A DNA stretch of 33,257 nt from an uncultured Microscilla sp. (GCF_947493425.1 NZ_CANLRP010000091.1:1-33257); one strand, 5' to 3'; positions 17,363 to 25,971 are shown, counted from the first letter of the stretch. Notes: a model not told the origin generated them from the sequence alone. Made by a program: numbers and translations.

Positions 17363-18796
17363 TTAATGACGACGTACTTCGCCAAAATTGCAGCGTAAAT
17401 TGATGCCTGCTGAGCCAAACCTTAGCTCTTCTTTGGTCAATGAGTTAAGTGGGTACTTGATGTAAGGCTCAATAAGTATTTGCATGTTCTTGGCTACCAT
17501 ATACTTCATTCCCATAGAAACATTCAACATTTTGGCAAAATCAAAACGGCTCAATGCCTCAGGTTGCGATTTGCTGTTGGTTTCTATTACAGTGGTCTCT
17601 AATCGTTCGAGTTGGCTTCCCACGCCTCCCTTATAATAAGCTTTGGAAATGGTTTCGCGGGTATTATGAGTGTAACGTTCCTCTAAATAAGCCAAAGACG
17701 ATAACCCTACTGATACATATAAACCCCGATTAGTGTTTCTACTTAAATGGTACTGTAGGTTCACTGGGATGTCTAGCCCTACAAACTGCATGTTTATCGA
17801 CCTTTGTTGCCCCAACGAACGACTTTCAGTGGTACCACTTGTCGTAATTTTTTGCATTGTAGCAATGGTAGGCAAGCTTGCCGACTGTCTCATGTTGAGT
17901 GATTGTCTGGTAAGCAATACCCCAGAAGTAACACTGAGCCTTTTGCCTAGCCTGATTTCGGACATTACTCCCCCTCCAAGGTTGACTTTAGAATCTTTTT
18001 CTCCTCTTTTAGAGTAGTTTACCAATGACGACAGCATTACCCCAAACTTCATTCTTTTGCCCTTGGGCAAAACAGCAGCATTGTTATATTGAGCTACTTT
18101 ATTAGTAGCAACTTCTCTAAAAGAAGCCTGCTCAATCATTGCCACTCTATTAGTTGGATGGATGGCTTCATAGCTGGCTTCTTTCATTGCCAGGGCATGC
18201 ATATCAAACTTTACTGCTTTATCGTCTGGATTCAACAATACACTATTTGATGAGTGCTTTGTCAAGTGATTGTTAGCTGCTATTTTATTTGCATAAATAT
18301 TTTTATCTTTTTCAGTGTTTTCAATTAAACCTTTGTCAGCTATAGCATTTGTTGTTACTGTAGGCAATACACCATATTGCTTACTTGCAGCAGTATTTTG
18401 ATTGGTTGAGGCTTTTTTGCGGTTGTTTTGGACATTGGCTACCCTATTATTACCGTGTGTTTTGTTGGTAATAGATGGAGGCAAAACCTTTACTCCCTCA
18501 AATCCCTCTTGTTGAATGTGTTTTTTGGCATAGATACCAGCTTGTTGTTGAGTAGGGGTGTTCCCCTTAAAATCACTTTGCAGTGTTTTATAGGTAAAAA
18601 CTCCTCCCAACACTAAGATAGCTGCCGCTGCAACTTTTGCCGGAATTGATGTCAACAATGCACGCATTTTTCCAGATTTTTGCGCTTTCATTTGTTGCTG
18701 CATCATCTCCCAGCCCTGGGCGTTGTAAGGCTCTTCATGTTTGTCAAAAGTCTGACGTATTTTTTGACTTAGCCTTTCATCAAACAGCTCTTTCAT
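17363..18796 (-). CDS. Anti-sigma-like membrane protein with C-terminal beta-barrel-like domain
   Basis: 477 residues. The N-terminus of about 50 residues is cytoplasmic-type, helical and charged (DERLSQKIRQTFDKHEEPYN, AQGWEMMQQQMKAQ). It is followed by one membrane helix (about 52-70, IPAKVAAAAILVLGGVFTYK). A low-complexity Asn/Lys/Ala-rich linker spans about 75-240. The C-terminal region (about 245-477) has alternating strands resembling small outer-membrane barrel domains (MKFGVMLSSLVNY, GLYVSVGLSSLAYLEERY). The gene overlaps the upstream ECF sigma gene by 17 bases, which strongly suggests coupling. The N-terminal tail would then sequester the sigma factor. No ZAS-type His/Cys zinc motif is present, so the anti-sigma role is inferred from context only. 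Confidence 0.7.
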   Translation of the reverse strand: MKELFDERLSQKIRQTFDKHEEPYNAQGWEMMQQQMKAQKSGKMRALLTSIPAKVAAAAILVLGGVFTYKTLQSDFKGNTPTQQQAGIYAKKHIQQEGFEGVKVLPPSITNKTHGNNRVANVQNNRKKASTNQNTAASKQYGVLPTVTTNAIADKGLIENTEKDKNIYANKIAANNHLTKHSSNSVLLNPDDKAVKFDMHALAMKEASYEAIHPTNRVAMIEQASFREVATNKVAQYNNAAVLPKGKRMKFGVMLSSLVNYSKRGEKDSKVNLGGGVMSEIRLGKRLSVTSGVLLTRQSLNMRQSASLPTIATMQKITTSGTTESRSLGQQRSINMQFVGLDIPVNLQYHLSRNTNRGLYVSVGLSSLAYLEERYTHNTRETISKAYYKGGVGSQLERLETTVIETNSKSQPEALSRFDFAKMLNVSMGMKYMVAKNMQILIEPYIKYPLNSLTKEELRFGSAGINLRCNFGEVRRH

Positions 18797-19343
18797 ACTC
18801 TATCTCGTAGTCAAAATTTTGATGAAATAAAACTCGTAATTTTTTCTTTGCCCTGGCCAGGTTTGTACGCGAAGTACTCTCTGGGATTTCGAGCATTTCG
18901 GCTATTTCTTTATGAGAATAACCCTCAATTTCATATAAGTTAAAGATTATGCGGTATTGGTTGGGGAGCTCGTTTAACAGTTTTAGAATGTCATTTACCG
19001 ACAAATCATCTATAATATCCAAACGGCACTCTTCATTTCTTGCCATTTCAATATTGAGTGTATGACGGTGTTTCTGGTTTTTACGATAATAATCAATGGA
19101 TGTGTTAATAATGATTCGGCGTAACCAACTCTTAAACGATAAGTTCTCGTTGTATTTCATGATGTTTTTGAACACCTTCATGAAACTATCGTTGAGTATT
19201 TCCAATGCCTCATCTTTTGAATAAGAATATCGTAAGCAGATACTCATAGCGTAGCCATAAAAATGCTTATACAGCATTTCCTGCGACTTTGACTTCTTCT
19301 TTCGGCATCCTTTAATTATTTCTTTTTCTAGCGACTTATCCAC
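18780..19343 (-). CDS. ECF-type RNA polymerase sigma factor
   Basis: 187 residues with the two ECF helical domains. Region 2 (about 20-95) includes the motif DEALEILNDSFMKVFKNI and then SFKSWLRRIIINTSIDYYRK. Region 4 (about 112-170) includes LPNQYRIIFNLYEIEGYSHK followed by EIAEMLEIPESTSRTNLARA, a typical helix-turn-helix. The start is a GTG at 19343. The frame is closed by a stop five codons upstream, and the first internal ATG (residue 23) would cut into region 2. The 3' end overlaps the anti-sigma-like gene by 17 bases, giving a sigma/regulator pair that probably responds to an envelope signal. Confidence 0.93.
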   Translation of the reverse strand: MDKSLEKEIIKGCRKKKSKSQEMLYKHFYGYAMSICLRYSYSKDEALEILNDSFMKVFKNIMKYNENLSFKSWLRRIIINTSIDYYRKNQKHRHTLNIEMARNEECRLDIIDDLSVNDILKLLNELPNQYRIIFNLYEIEGYSHKEIAEMLEIPESTSRTNLARAKKKLRVLFHQNFDYEIEYERAV

Positions 19344-20192
19344 AGGCTTATCTAATAATTATAGTTCCGACTGTTGTTTAATTTTAGAGCAAAGTGCAGT
19401 GAACAGTTTTTATGCACCGTTCAAACTACAAATTTCCAAAGTTTAAGTGTGAATTATTGCCATAACGAAATAAACTTTGTGAATGTCTCACTATATCACA
19501 ACAATCTTTAAATTCTATTTGACATTTATTCGAACAGAGATGTTTAAATCTCTTTGTTTTAAATAAAGTTGATACAACTTTGATGATAAGATCAAGGGTT
19601 TGCTGTTAAATTTAGTGATGTTTGCGTTTCACTTTGCTAAATAAGTAACAGCACAAAACGTGGCAAAAGTTCTGTGCTGACTACTTTTCACCTACCAATC
19701 CATTTAAGCGATAAGCTTATATGAGCAATTGTATCTACTTCACGTAAAGACAAAAGGAAATGCTACATACCCTTAAATTTTTTCTCTTTTTCTTTGATTT
19801 ATATCAAAAGTAATAATTTTATAACTTTTGAAATTTTAAAATATACCAAATCCAAACGATTTTATAGGTGTGGTATGTTGGCATAGACAAAGTAAAAGTA
19901 TAATTGGTTGTCTACTTGGATAATAAAAAATTAAATGGATAAAACAGATGTGTGCTTTTTGGGGTTTTATGTGATTATTCTTATAAAATAAGCACGATAA
20001 ACTTATCAATAAAAGCTTCACCTTATCAAACAACAAGGTTGATTATTCACTGCTGAGTCTGTAAATTTGGTACTAAAAAAAAACATAAGCGTAAACCATT
20101 ACTAAAAACTCATCGGTATTTTTAACTTTCGAATCATTTGCTTATACTAGCTATCTCATAAATATTTCAAGAAAGAGTAAAATATTACATAG
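19344..20192. other. Gene-free stretch, 849 bases
   Basis: Very AT-rich with no convincing ORF. It holds two hairpins: AGAGAT with ATCTCT (19536-19553, followed by a T-rich run) and CAGCACA with TGTGCTG (19649-19679). The second is extended by AAC/GTT after one mismatch. A promoter-like TAAATTTG lies at 20062-20069. Either hairpin could end an unannotated small RNA, but nothing proves transcription. Confidence 0.45.
20039..20069 (+). promoter_or_regulatory. Candidate promoter for the GH109 gene
   Basis: TTG at 20039-20041, a 20-base spacer, then TAAATTTG (20062-20069). This fits the Bacteroidota -33/-7 arrangement. It predicts a leader of about 115 bases before the ATG at 20193. Confidence 0.4.
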
Positions 20193-21557
20193 ATGCCGAT
20201 AAAAGATATAAGCCGTCGCTATTTTCTAAAAACCGGAACCATAGCCGGGGTTGGAGTAGGTGTTTTTGGAGCCAACGTAGCCTTTGGAAAAGACGACCGA
20301 AAGGTCAAAATTGGTTTTATTGGGGTAGGGCTTAGAGGCCGCGAACATCTGCGCCTCGCCCTGCAACGCAAAGACACTGAAGTAGTGGCTATTTGCGATA
20401 TTGACCCACAAGCAATCAAAACTTCTCAAGAAATGATTCGCAAAGCCGGGCGAAAAAAAGCAGTGGCATTTTCTGAGAACGAACTATCTTATAAAAAATT
20501 ACTGGAGCGTACCGATATACAAGGGGTGATCATAGCTACTCCCTGGCTGTGGCACACCCGCATGGCGGTAGACGTAATGAAGGCAGGCAAGTATGCAGGG
20601 GTAGAAGTATCTGCTGCCAATACATTGCAAGAGTGCTGGGATTTGGTAAACACCTCTGAGGCTACCGGAATGCCGTGCATGATCTTAGAAAATGTGTGCT
20701 ATCGCCGTGATGTAATGGCAGTGCTTAACATGGTACGTCAAAACATGTTTGGCGAAATGATACACCTAGAGTGTGGCTATCAACACGATTTGCGTCATGT
20801 CAAGTTTAACAATGGCAAGCAGCCTTATGGAGGAGGGGTGGAGTTTGGCGAAAAAGGCTTTTCTGAAGCCAAGTGGCGTACTGCTCACTCAGTCAATCGC
20901 AACGGAGACTTATACCCTACCCACGGCATAGGACCAGTGGCCAACTATACCAATATTAACCGGGGCAATCGCTTTTTGTATTTAACCTCTACTGCCACCA
21001 AGTCGCGTGGACTACATAACTATATCGTAGAAAAAGGAGGTGAAAATCACCCCAACGCCAAAGTACGCTTCAAATTGGGCGACATCATCACTACTGTAAT
21101 CAAAACAGCCAATGGGGAGTCTATCATTGTAAGCCATGATACCAATTTACCACGTCCTTATTCGCTGGGATTTAGGGTACAAGGTACCAAAGGGCTTTGG
21201 ATGGCTGTCAACAACTCATTGTTTATTGAAGGTACCAGCCCTAGGGCACATGTTTGGGAAAGTGCTCGAAGCTATTTGAAAAAATACGACCACCCGCTTT
21301 GGAAAAAGTACGAAAAAGACGCTACCGGAGCCGGTCATGGTGGCATGGATTATTTTGTGTTGCATGCTTTTGTGGAGTCTATCAAGCGCAAAACCTCTAC
21401 CCCGCTCGATGCTTATGATGCTGCTGCCTGGAGTGCCATTACCCCGCTTTCAGAGCAATCTATTGCCCAAGGCAGCCAACCAGCTCATTTCCCCGATTTT
21501 ACCCGTGGGCGTTGGATGAAACGCAAGCCCATATTTGCCTTAGACGATCAGTACTAA
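20193..21557 (+). CDS. GH109-family glycosidase (alpha-N-acetylgalactosaminidase-like), Tat-exported
   Basis: A 454-residue Gfo/Idh/MocA-fold enzyme. It has a twin-arginine signal (SRRYFLK, residues 7-13, then a hydrophobic stretch ending near NVAFG). The Rossmann motif GFIGVGLRG follows at the start of the mature protein. Many segments match GH109: TPWLWHTRMAVDVMKAGKYA, ECWDLVNTSEATGMPCM, ENVCYRRDVMAVLNMVRQ, YPTHGIGPVA, GAGHGGMDYF, YDAAAWSAITPLSEQSIAQG and FPDFTRGRWMKR. GH109 enzymes use a tightly bound NAD+ for redox-assisted hydrolysis of alpha-GalNAc or related amino sugars. Tat export fits folding with the cofactor in the cytoplasm. It is convergent with anmK, another amino-sugar gene. 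The exact sugar is not determined. Confidence 0.9.
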   Translation: MPIKDISRRYFLKTGTIAGVGVGVFGANVAFGKDDRKVKIGFIGVGLRGREHLRLALQRKDTEVVAICDIDPQAIKTSQEMIRKAGRKKAVAFSENELSYKKLLERTDIQGVIIATPWLWHTRMAVDVMKAGKYAGVEVSAANTLQECWDLVNTSEATGMPCMILENVCYRRDVMAVLNMVRQNMFGEMIHLECGYQHDLRHVKFNNGKQPYGGGVEFGEKGFSEAKWRTAHSVNRNGDLYPTHGIGPVANYTNINRGNRFLYLTSTATKSRGLHNYIVEKGGENHPNAKVRFKLGDIITTVIKTANGESIIVSHDTNLPRPYSLGFRVQGTKGLWMAVNNSLFIEGTSPRAHVWESARSYLKKYDHPLWKKYEKDATGAGHGGMDYFVLHAFVESIKRKTSTPLDAYDAAAWSAITPLSEQSIAQGSQPAHFPDFTRGRWMKRKPIFALDDQY

Positions 21558-21799
21558 ATGTTGTGCAGTAGTTTTTTATGATTGCTGAAAGCCTCGTTTT
21601 CAGGGCATTATTAAAAGGTGAGATAGATGAATGGTTGAGTAATGCCTAAAATCGAGCTTATGAGGAGAGTTCAGAGAAGCTTTTCAACAAAAAAGAAGAA
21701 ATCATACTTTCCACTTCTCTGAACCCTCTTGTTTTATTAAAAATGAAATTTTTCGCAAAGCCTTTAGACAACAATGCAAGAGGTTTGTACATTCATAAA

Positions 21800-21824
21800 A
21801 GGGGAGGGAGTTGGCACCTCCCCT
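21800..21824. terminator. Bidirectional terminator between GH109 and anmK
   Basis: AGGGGAGG (21800-21807) pairs perfectly with CCTCCCCT (21817-21824) around a nine-base loop. AAAA precedes it and GTTTTT follows, so it can serve both converging genes. The anmK stop codon is 32 bases away. Confidence 0.7.
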
Positions 21825-21855
21825 GTTTTTGCGTAAGAACATAAAGCCGACAACA

Positions 21856-23043
21856 TCAAGCAAAAGACACCTTACCCATTGTAAGCGCGGGTGCTTCACC
21901 CAAAGCATAACCTTCTCCTGCCACACATTCATTGGCAAGCACTGCCATCAATACTGCTTCTTTGGCGTCAGGCACAATGCTACTCAAGCTCTCCATGTCA
22001 ACAAACACACAGTGTGGCAAAAGCTCCTGAAGCCAACCCATCAGACAAACGTTGTGGTAACCTCCACCGCTTACAATCACCTCTGCTTGTGGCATATCTG
22101 GAATCCGTAAAATGGCTTCGGCAATCGTTTCGGCGGTAAACCGGGTAAGGGTAGTTACCCAATCTTCGGGGGGGATGTTGATATCAGGTAGTTGTTTTTG
22201 AACCTGTGCGATATATTTTTTGTTGAAAAGCTCTGCACCAGTGGTTTTAGGTAAGTTTTCCGTAAAAAACAAATGACTTTTCAAAGCGTCTAGCAGTAAC
22301 TTGTTTACTGCGCCCTGTTGGGCAATGCTGCCACCACGGTCATAGGTTTGAGGCGAGAAAAAATGTTGCATAGCCCAGTCAATCAAACAATTGCCTGGAC
22401 CTGTATCTGTAGCAAATACTTCTTGGGGAGCTAACGAAGCAGGCAAATAAGTAAAGTTGGCAATGCCCCCAATATTCAGTAAAATTCTATTAATACCTCG
22501 TTTACTAAACAGCATGTAGTCGGCGTAAGGCGCCAGTGGAGCACCCTCTAGTCCAGTAGCCATGTGTTTTTGTCTAAAATCACTAATGGTGAGTATTCCT
22601 GTTTTAACAGCAAGGTGGTCACCATCGCCCAGTTGAAGCGTAGCATTGGGCAAGGTAAGAAGATTGTGAAGCCTTTGTGGTGCATGATACACGGTTTGTC
22701 CATGACTGGCAAGCAAATCTATATCGGCAGGGTCAATGCCCCATTGTTCTAATGTTTCTAATACAAACCGGGCGTGAAGTTCAGCAAGCCAGGCGTGCAG
22801 TATGGTCACATCCTGTAGCGAGACATCCTCTTGTGATACTACTTCTTTTAAGCGATGCTTTTGGGGAGAGGAATAGGGGTAAGTATAAAATTTGAGTAGC
22901 TCTATGCTGGATTGTAGTCCAGTACCTTCTATACGGCAAAGCGCCATATCCAGCCCATCGAGCGAAGTGCCAGACATTAGCCCCAGGATAAGTTTCTTTG
23001 GTTTTTCGGCAATAGAGTAGAGTTGTTGTAGGTTTTTGTTCAT
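21856..23043 (-). CDS. anmK: Anhydro-N-acetylmuramic acid kinase
   Basis: A 395-residue cytoplasmic kinase of the ASKHA fold. It phosphorylates and opens 1,6-anhydro-MurNAc to MurNAc-6-phosphate in peptidoglycan recycling. The family blocks are clear: GLMSGTSLDGLDMALC (residues 21-36), LLASHGQTVYH, QLGDGDHLAVKTG, ISDFRQKHMATGLEGAPLAP, NIGGIANFTYLP, ATDTGPGNCLID, YDRGGSIAQQG and VIVSGGGYHN. The length is normal. It stands alone on the minus strand, with the terminator of the RiPP operon just upstream. Its convergent neighbour is the GH109 gene, giving a small amino-sugar cluster. Confidence 0.95.
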   Translation of the reverse strand: MNKNLQQLYSIAEKPKKLILGLMSGTSLDGLDMALCRIEGTGLQSSIELLKFYTYPYSSPQKHRLKEVVSQEDVSLQDVTILHAWLAELHARFVLETLEQWGIDPADIDLLASHGQTVYHAPQRLHNLLTLPNATLQLGDGDHLAVKTGILTISDFRQKHMATGLEGAPLAPYADYMLFSKRGINRILLNIGGIANFTYLPASLAPQEVFATDTGPGNCLIDWAMQHFFSPQTYDRGGSIAQQGAVNKLLLDALKSHLFFTENLPKTTGAELFNKKYIAQVQKQLPDINIPPEDWVTTLTRFTAETIAEAILRIPDMPQAEVIVSGGGYHNVCLMGWLQELLPHCVFVDMESLSSIVPDAKEAVLMAVLANECVAGEGYALGEAPALTMGKVSFA

Positions 23044-23141
23044 TACTTGCTATTGGGAGTATATTTAAAAATAAATTTTTTAATACTCTGGGTAGTACAA
23101 TTTTGCAAGATAAAAGCTATTGCCATAAAATAATAAAAAAA

Positions 23142-23170
23142 GGCGCAAAAACCCAAAGGGTCTTTGAGCC
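23142..23170 (-). terminator. Terminator of the RiPP enzyme operon
   Basis: Read on the minus strand, GGCtCAAAgaCCC folds onto GGGttTTTGcGCC with three small mismatches. Eight T residues follow (23134-23141 on the plus strand). It lies about 140 bases past the SPASM gene stop codon. Confidence 0.6.
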
Positions 23171-23264
23171 TCAGACTGATTATAATTTAAAAGCAAAAGC
23201 CTAAGGCGTTAAACTTCCAATTATATTACACATCACAAACTTAACAGTTGTAAGTGGGAATAAC

Positions 23265-23291
23265 TGAGTAATAATGAGTAACAGTGAGTAA
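23265..23291. repeat. Three tandem TGAGTAA units with 10-bp period
   Basis: TGAGTAA occurs at 23265-23271, 23275-23281 and 23285-23291 with identical 10-base spacing. It lies in the 3' untranslated region of the SPASM gene. It is short and may be trivial. Confidence 0.5.
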
Positions 23292-23310
23292 TTAGGCGGT
23301 TTTTGCCTAT

Positions 23311-24351
23311 TTAAGAGTTTGCCCAACTCGCGGTGTAAGGGTCATAATTGCACTTTGAGGGTTTAGAATATTCATTTTCTGGGTTTTGAATGAATGCTCG
23401 GCAATCGGTACAAATATGTCTAAATTCACAGTCTTTACAAATTTCTACCTGATTTTTGTTAACCTCCCAAAGTTTTTTGAAATCTTTTTGTAGCATTGCC
23501 TGGTGCAATGATACTTGAGCGATGTTGCCAAAAGATTCGGTTAATGAAGGGCAGTTTTTGATTTCTCCTTGGGCATCAATGCCAATTTTTTTGTTAAGAC
23601 AAGTATTAAACTGATGAGACTCTGTCATCGTTTTGGTGTCAATGCTAAAATAAAAAGGGTCAATCACCCCACAATGATCAGCCGATGTAATCTCATAAGA
23701 AAGCAAGATCATTTGCCCCAGCGAAAAGTCGGTACCAGGTTTCATCACAGGTCTTATGCCCGATTCCGGAGCCCCATGAAGCACCAACTTATGAATGCGT
23801 GCATTAGAAACAACCAAAGCCTCAGCTGCTGGTATATCAAGCAGGCTACCATGCTTTACCACCAACTCTATTGACTTGAACCTGCTTCGCTTGGTGCTTT
23901 CCAAGTGGTTTTCTAAGGTGTCTTTTGACACATCAGTATAGTACCTTAGCTGTATGTGGTCACAGCCTAACTCTTCGAGCTGGGCAAATATCGCCTTGAA
24001 ATCATGACTTGACGCTGCGTCTATGTCAATAATTGCATTGTTGATGTTAGAGTAGGTTTGCCAGGTCATGTCCAAGGGTGGGAAAAACTCTGGAGTATCT
24101 GTCCAAAAACCTAACTCGTTTTCAACTAAAAAATCAAAATACTCATCCAGCGTTTCGTCATAGTCATACGCTTCTTGTATTTCACTATAGGTCTGGTGCT
24201 GGTGCTCTGTAAGTATAGTATACAGCGAGTTTGGAATAAGCTTTATTTCGCCCCGCTGCACATCACAGATGGTACTTCTTACGGCCCCTTTGACTGTTAC
24301 ACAACAGGCAAACAGCTTAAAGTACATCTGTGCTTGTTTAGGATTGGTCAT
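23311..24351 (-). CDS. gwsS: Grasp-with-spasm SPASM-domain peptide maturase, no radical SAM motif
   Basis: 346 residues. The C-terminus is a SPASM domain for auxiliary iron-sulphur clusters: Cys227, 251, 267 (GEIKNC), 305, 308, 314, 317 (CKDCEFRHICTDC) and 334. The middle part (about 100-220) has strand/helix alternation like a degenerate radical SAM barrel. No CX3CX2C motif exists anywhere; the only N-terminal cysteines are 15, 16, 29 and 130. Residues about 20-85 (CDVQRGEIKLIPNSLYTIL, YFDFLVENELGFW) resemble a PqqD-like leader-binding domain. This pattern matches the SPASM partner of the grasp-with-spasm system known in Bacteroidota. It overlaps the 80-residue ORF by 14 bases and follows the ATP-grasp gene. 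Its chemistry is not established; it may bind the leader or a cluster rather than do SAM chemistry. Confidence 0.87.
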   Translation of the reverse strand: MTNPKQAQMYFKLFACCVTVKGAVRSTICDVQRGEIKLIPNSLYTILTEHQHQTYSEIQEAYDYDETLDEYFDFLVENELGFWTDTPEFFPPLDMTWQTYSNINNAIIDIDAASSHDFKAIFAQLEELGCDHIQLRYYTDVSKDTLENHLESTKRSRFKSIELVVKHGSLLDIPAAEALVVSNARIHKLVLHGAPESGIRPVMKPGTDFSLGQMILLSYEITSADHCGVIDPFYFSIDTKTMTESHQFNTCLNKKIGIDAQGEIKNCPSLTESFGNIAQVSLHQAMLQKDFKKLWEVNKNQVEICKDCEFRHICTDCRAFIQNPENEYSKPSKCNYDPYTASWANS

Positions 24352-24580
24352 TGTTTAGTACTTTTGGGTCAAAAATTTTTGAAACAGGTTTATTGAGTGG
24401 GTATACATCATAAAAATCAGTCTGATGCAAATCAGAGGTTTCATTTTTACGAATTTCATGGTTTTCCTCTGCATTAGAGGGCATACGTTGCGCCAGTTGG
24501 ATATAAGGAGGGAGTGTTTGGGCGATTTCTGCGCCAAAGATCTTTTCTAATCTTGGAAAGACAGTTTCTTTTTTTTTCAT
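24338..24580 (-). CDS. 80-residue protein of unknown role inside the RiPP operon
   Basis: It lies between the ATP-grasp and SPASM genes on the same strand and overlaps the SPASM start by 14 bases in another frame, so translation is probably coupled. There is no signal peptide and no cysteine. The N-terminal half is helical and basic (MKKKETVFPRLEKIFG, EIAQTLPPYIQLAQRMP). The C-terminal half is polar and rich in Asp, Asn and Thr (SDLHQTDFYDVYPLNKPVSK). It shares no leader or Gly-Gly site with the five precursors. It could be a sixth, unrelated ligase substrate, a leader-binding helper or a carrier. I recognise no family. Confidence 0.68.
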   Translation of the reverse strand: MKKKETVFPRLEKIFGAEIAQTLPPYIQLAQRMPSNAEENHEIRKNETSDLHQTDFYDVYPLNKPVSKIFDPKVLNNDQS

Positions 24581-24722
24581 ACGTTTTATTTAATTCAATA
24601 CTCCGCAATAATTTTATATTGAAATAATATATTGATAATCAGTGGTTTATATTTGTTTGAGCATTTGTAATAAAAGCACCGATATACATTGGCATCTAGA
24701 GGCTTGTCCCTGCCTTGGCATT

Positions 24723-25703
24723 TTATGCGTGGTTCTCTGGTTGATTGTTGAGCAAATAGTCCGCAATTTTCTTCTCCAGATAATAGTTACAAGGAAGCGA
24801 TACCATGCCAAATTGCCCGACAGGGTTTACTTCCAAGAAATAGAACTCATTGTCTTGAGTCACCATAAAATCCAGCGAACCAGTATTAAGTTGAAGCTCA
24901 TGCATTAACTTATCAATTTTTTCCTCCAAGTCTTGTGGTAGTTGATAAGGTACCGTACGATTTGGTTTGGTCATATTATATACCCTAAAATCTACTGCTG
25001 TTTGTTGGTCTAACTGAGAGAAAATAGCCATACTATAACATTTTCCATCTAAGTAAAACACCCTCAACTCATACTTCTTGACAATCTTTTCTTGCATCAA
25101 TGCCGGAAAGAAGTTTTCTGGCAAGGTTTGGATAAAATCTTGGGTTACCTCAGTAGTATAAGAGCAATAAGTAGCATCGTCAAAAGATATAATGGCTACT
25201 TCTGACAAAGCCTTGGTGATTACTTCCAAGTCCAGGTTTAAGGCATCTTCTTTGGCAGTTAGTACAAAAGCTTGGGGAATGGTAAGCCCTATTGCTTGTG
25301 CCTGATGCTGAACAATGAGTTTATTCAGTGAACTTTTAAAGTAATTGCCCAGGTTTCTTTTTTGAGAAAGTAAAAAAAATAAATACTCTTTTACAATCGC
25401 CCATTCTTGAGCCAGTTCTTCCGAAATATCTACATGATTTGTATCAAGTTGCAGAGAGTAAGCAGGATGGTCAGCAAAAAAAGATTGACCTTTTCGGTGC
25501 CAAAAGGCTACAATGTCTTTAAAATATATTTTTTGTTGGTTTACTTGAATAAAAGAATTGTTGGCTCCTTTGCCTGATACAATGTGTAACCGTTGGAGCG
25601 TATTATCTTCATCAACCCTTACCACAGTACCACCTTTTCCATCAATCCAGTCAATGATGTCATTGGTAGAGCTGTCTATTTTACGGGTAGCTATTACAAT
25701 CAT
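24723..25703 (-). CDS. gwsG: Grasp-with-spasm ATP-grasp peptide ligase
   Basis: A 326-residue ATP-grasp enzyme of the graspetide (microviridin MvdC/MvdD-like) class. These use ATP to join Asp/Glu side chains of a precursor to Ser/Thr or Lys, giving omega-ester or omega-amide rings. An N-terminal preATP-grasp region (MIVIATRKIDSSTNDIIDWI, then IVAFWHRKGQ) is followed by FKSSLNKLIVQHQAQAIGLT. The nucleotide-binding region follows (PALMQEKIVKKYELRVFYLD, with MAIFSQ). The Mg-binding end is GSLDFMVT and FLEVNPVGQFGMVS, the standard E-x-N-P-x-G-Q motif. The context fits: tandem precursors upstream and a SPASM partner downstream. It probably has its own promoter at about 25897. Confidence 0.92.
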   Translation of the reverse strand: MIVIATRKIDSSTNDIIDWIDGKGGTVVRVDEDNTLQRLHIVSGKGANNSFIQVNQQKIYFKDIVAFWHRKGQSFFADHPAYSLQLDTNHVDISEELAQEWAIVKEYLFFLLSQKRNLGNYFKSSLNKLIVQHQAQAIGLTIPQAFVLTAKEDALNLDLEVITKALSEVAIISFDDATYCSYTTEVTQDFIQTLPENFFPALMQEKIVKKYELRVFYLDGKCYSMAIFSQLDQQTAVDFRVYNMTKPNRTVPYQLPQDLEEKIDKLMHELQLNTGSLDFMVTQDNEFYFLEVNPVGQFGMVSLPCNYYLEKKIADYLLNNQPENHA

Positions 25704-25971
25704 GATTTCTTTATTGGCTAAGTGTAGTAAGTAGCAGCAAGTCCTTAGATACCGATGAATATCGGTGCAATTAGCTATAAGCTACAAGTAAAGATAACTG
25801 TCTCATAATATGATAGTTATACTTTCATATTAGGTATATTTAATTCTGTCTTGGTACATATACTGTAAAAATAACCTGCCCTATTGAAAGTAGCATCAAA
25901 TATATGGTTTCTTTGAGTTTCATTGGCAAGTTACTTTTAAGTGTATGAAGTAATTTGTGGGAAAGCGCTAG
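25704..25971 (-). other. Leader/promoter region of the RiPP enzyme genes
   Basis: No ORF. It holds the candidate promoter at 25897-25929 and, in the presumed 5' leader, a perfect small hairpin (ACCGAT-GAAT-ATCGGT, 25751-25766). Between them lies an imperfect AACTGTC/GATAGTT pairing (about 25796-25819). Confidence 0.4.
25897..25929 (-). promoter_or_regulatory. Candidate promoter for gwsG and downstream genes
   Basis: On the minus strand TATATTTG (25904-25897) matches TAnnTTTG exactly. A TTG (25929-25927) lies 22 bases upstream, slightly long for a -33 element. It is about 190 bases before the ATP-grasp start and downstream of the precursor terminator. Confidence 0.42.

Noticed and set aside
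19836..20036. 66-residue minus-strand ORF with a hydrophobic stretch
   Set aside because: It is an AT-rich spacer translation with no partner, no start context and no recognisable pattern.
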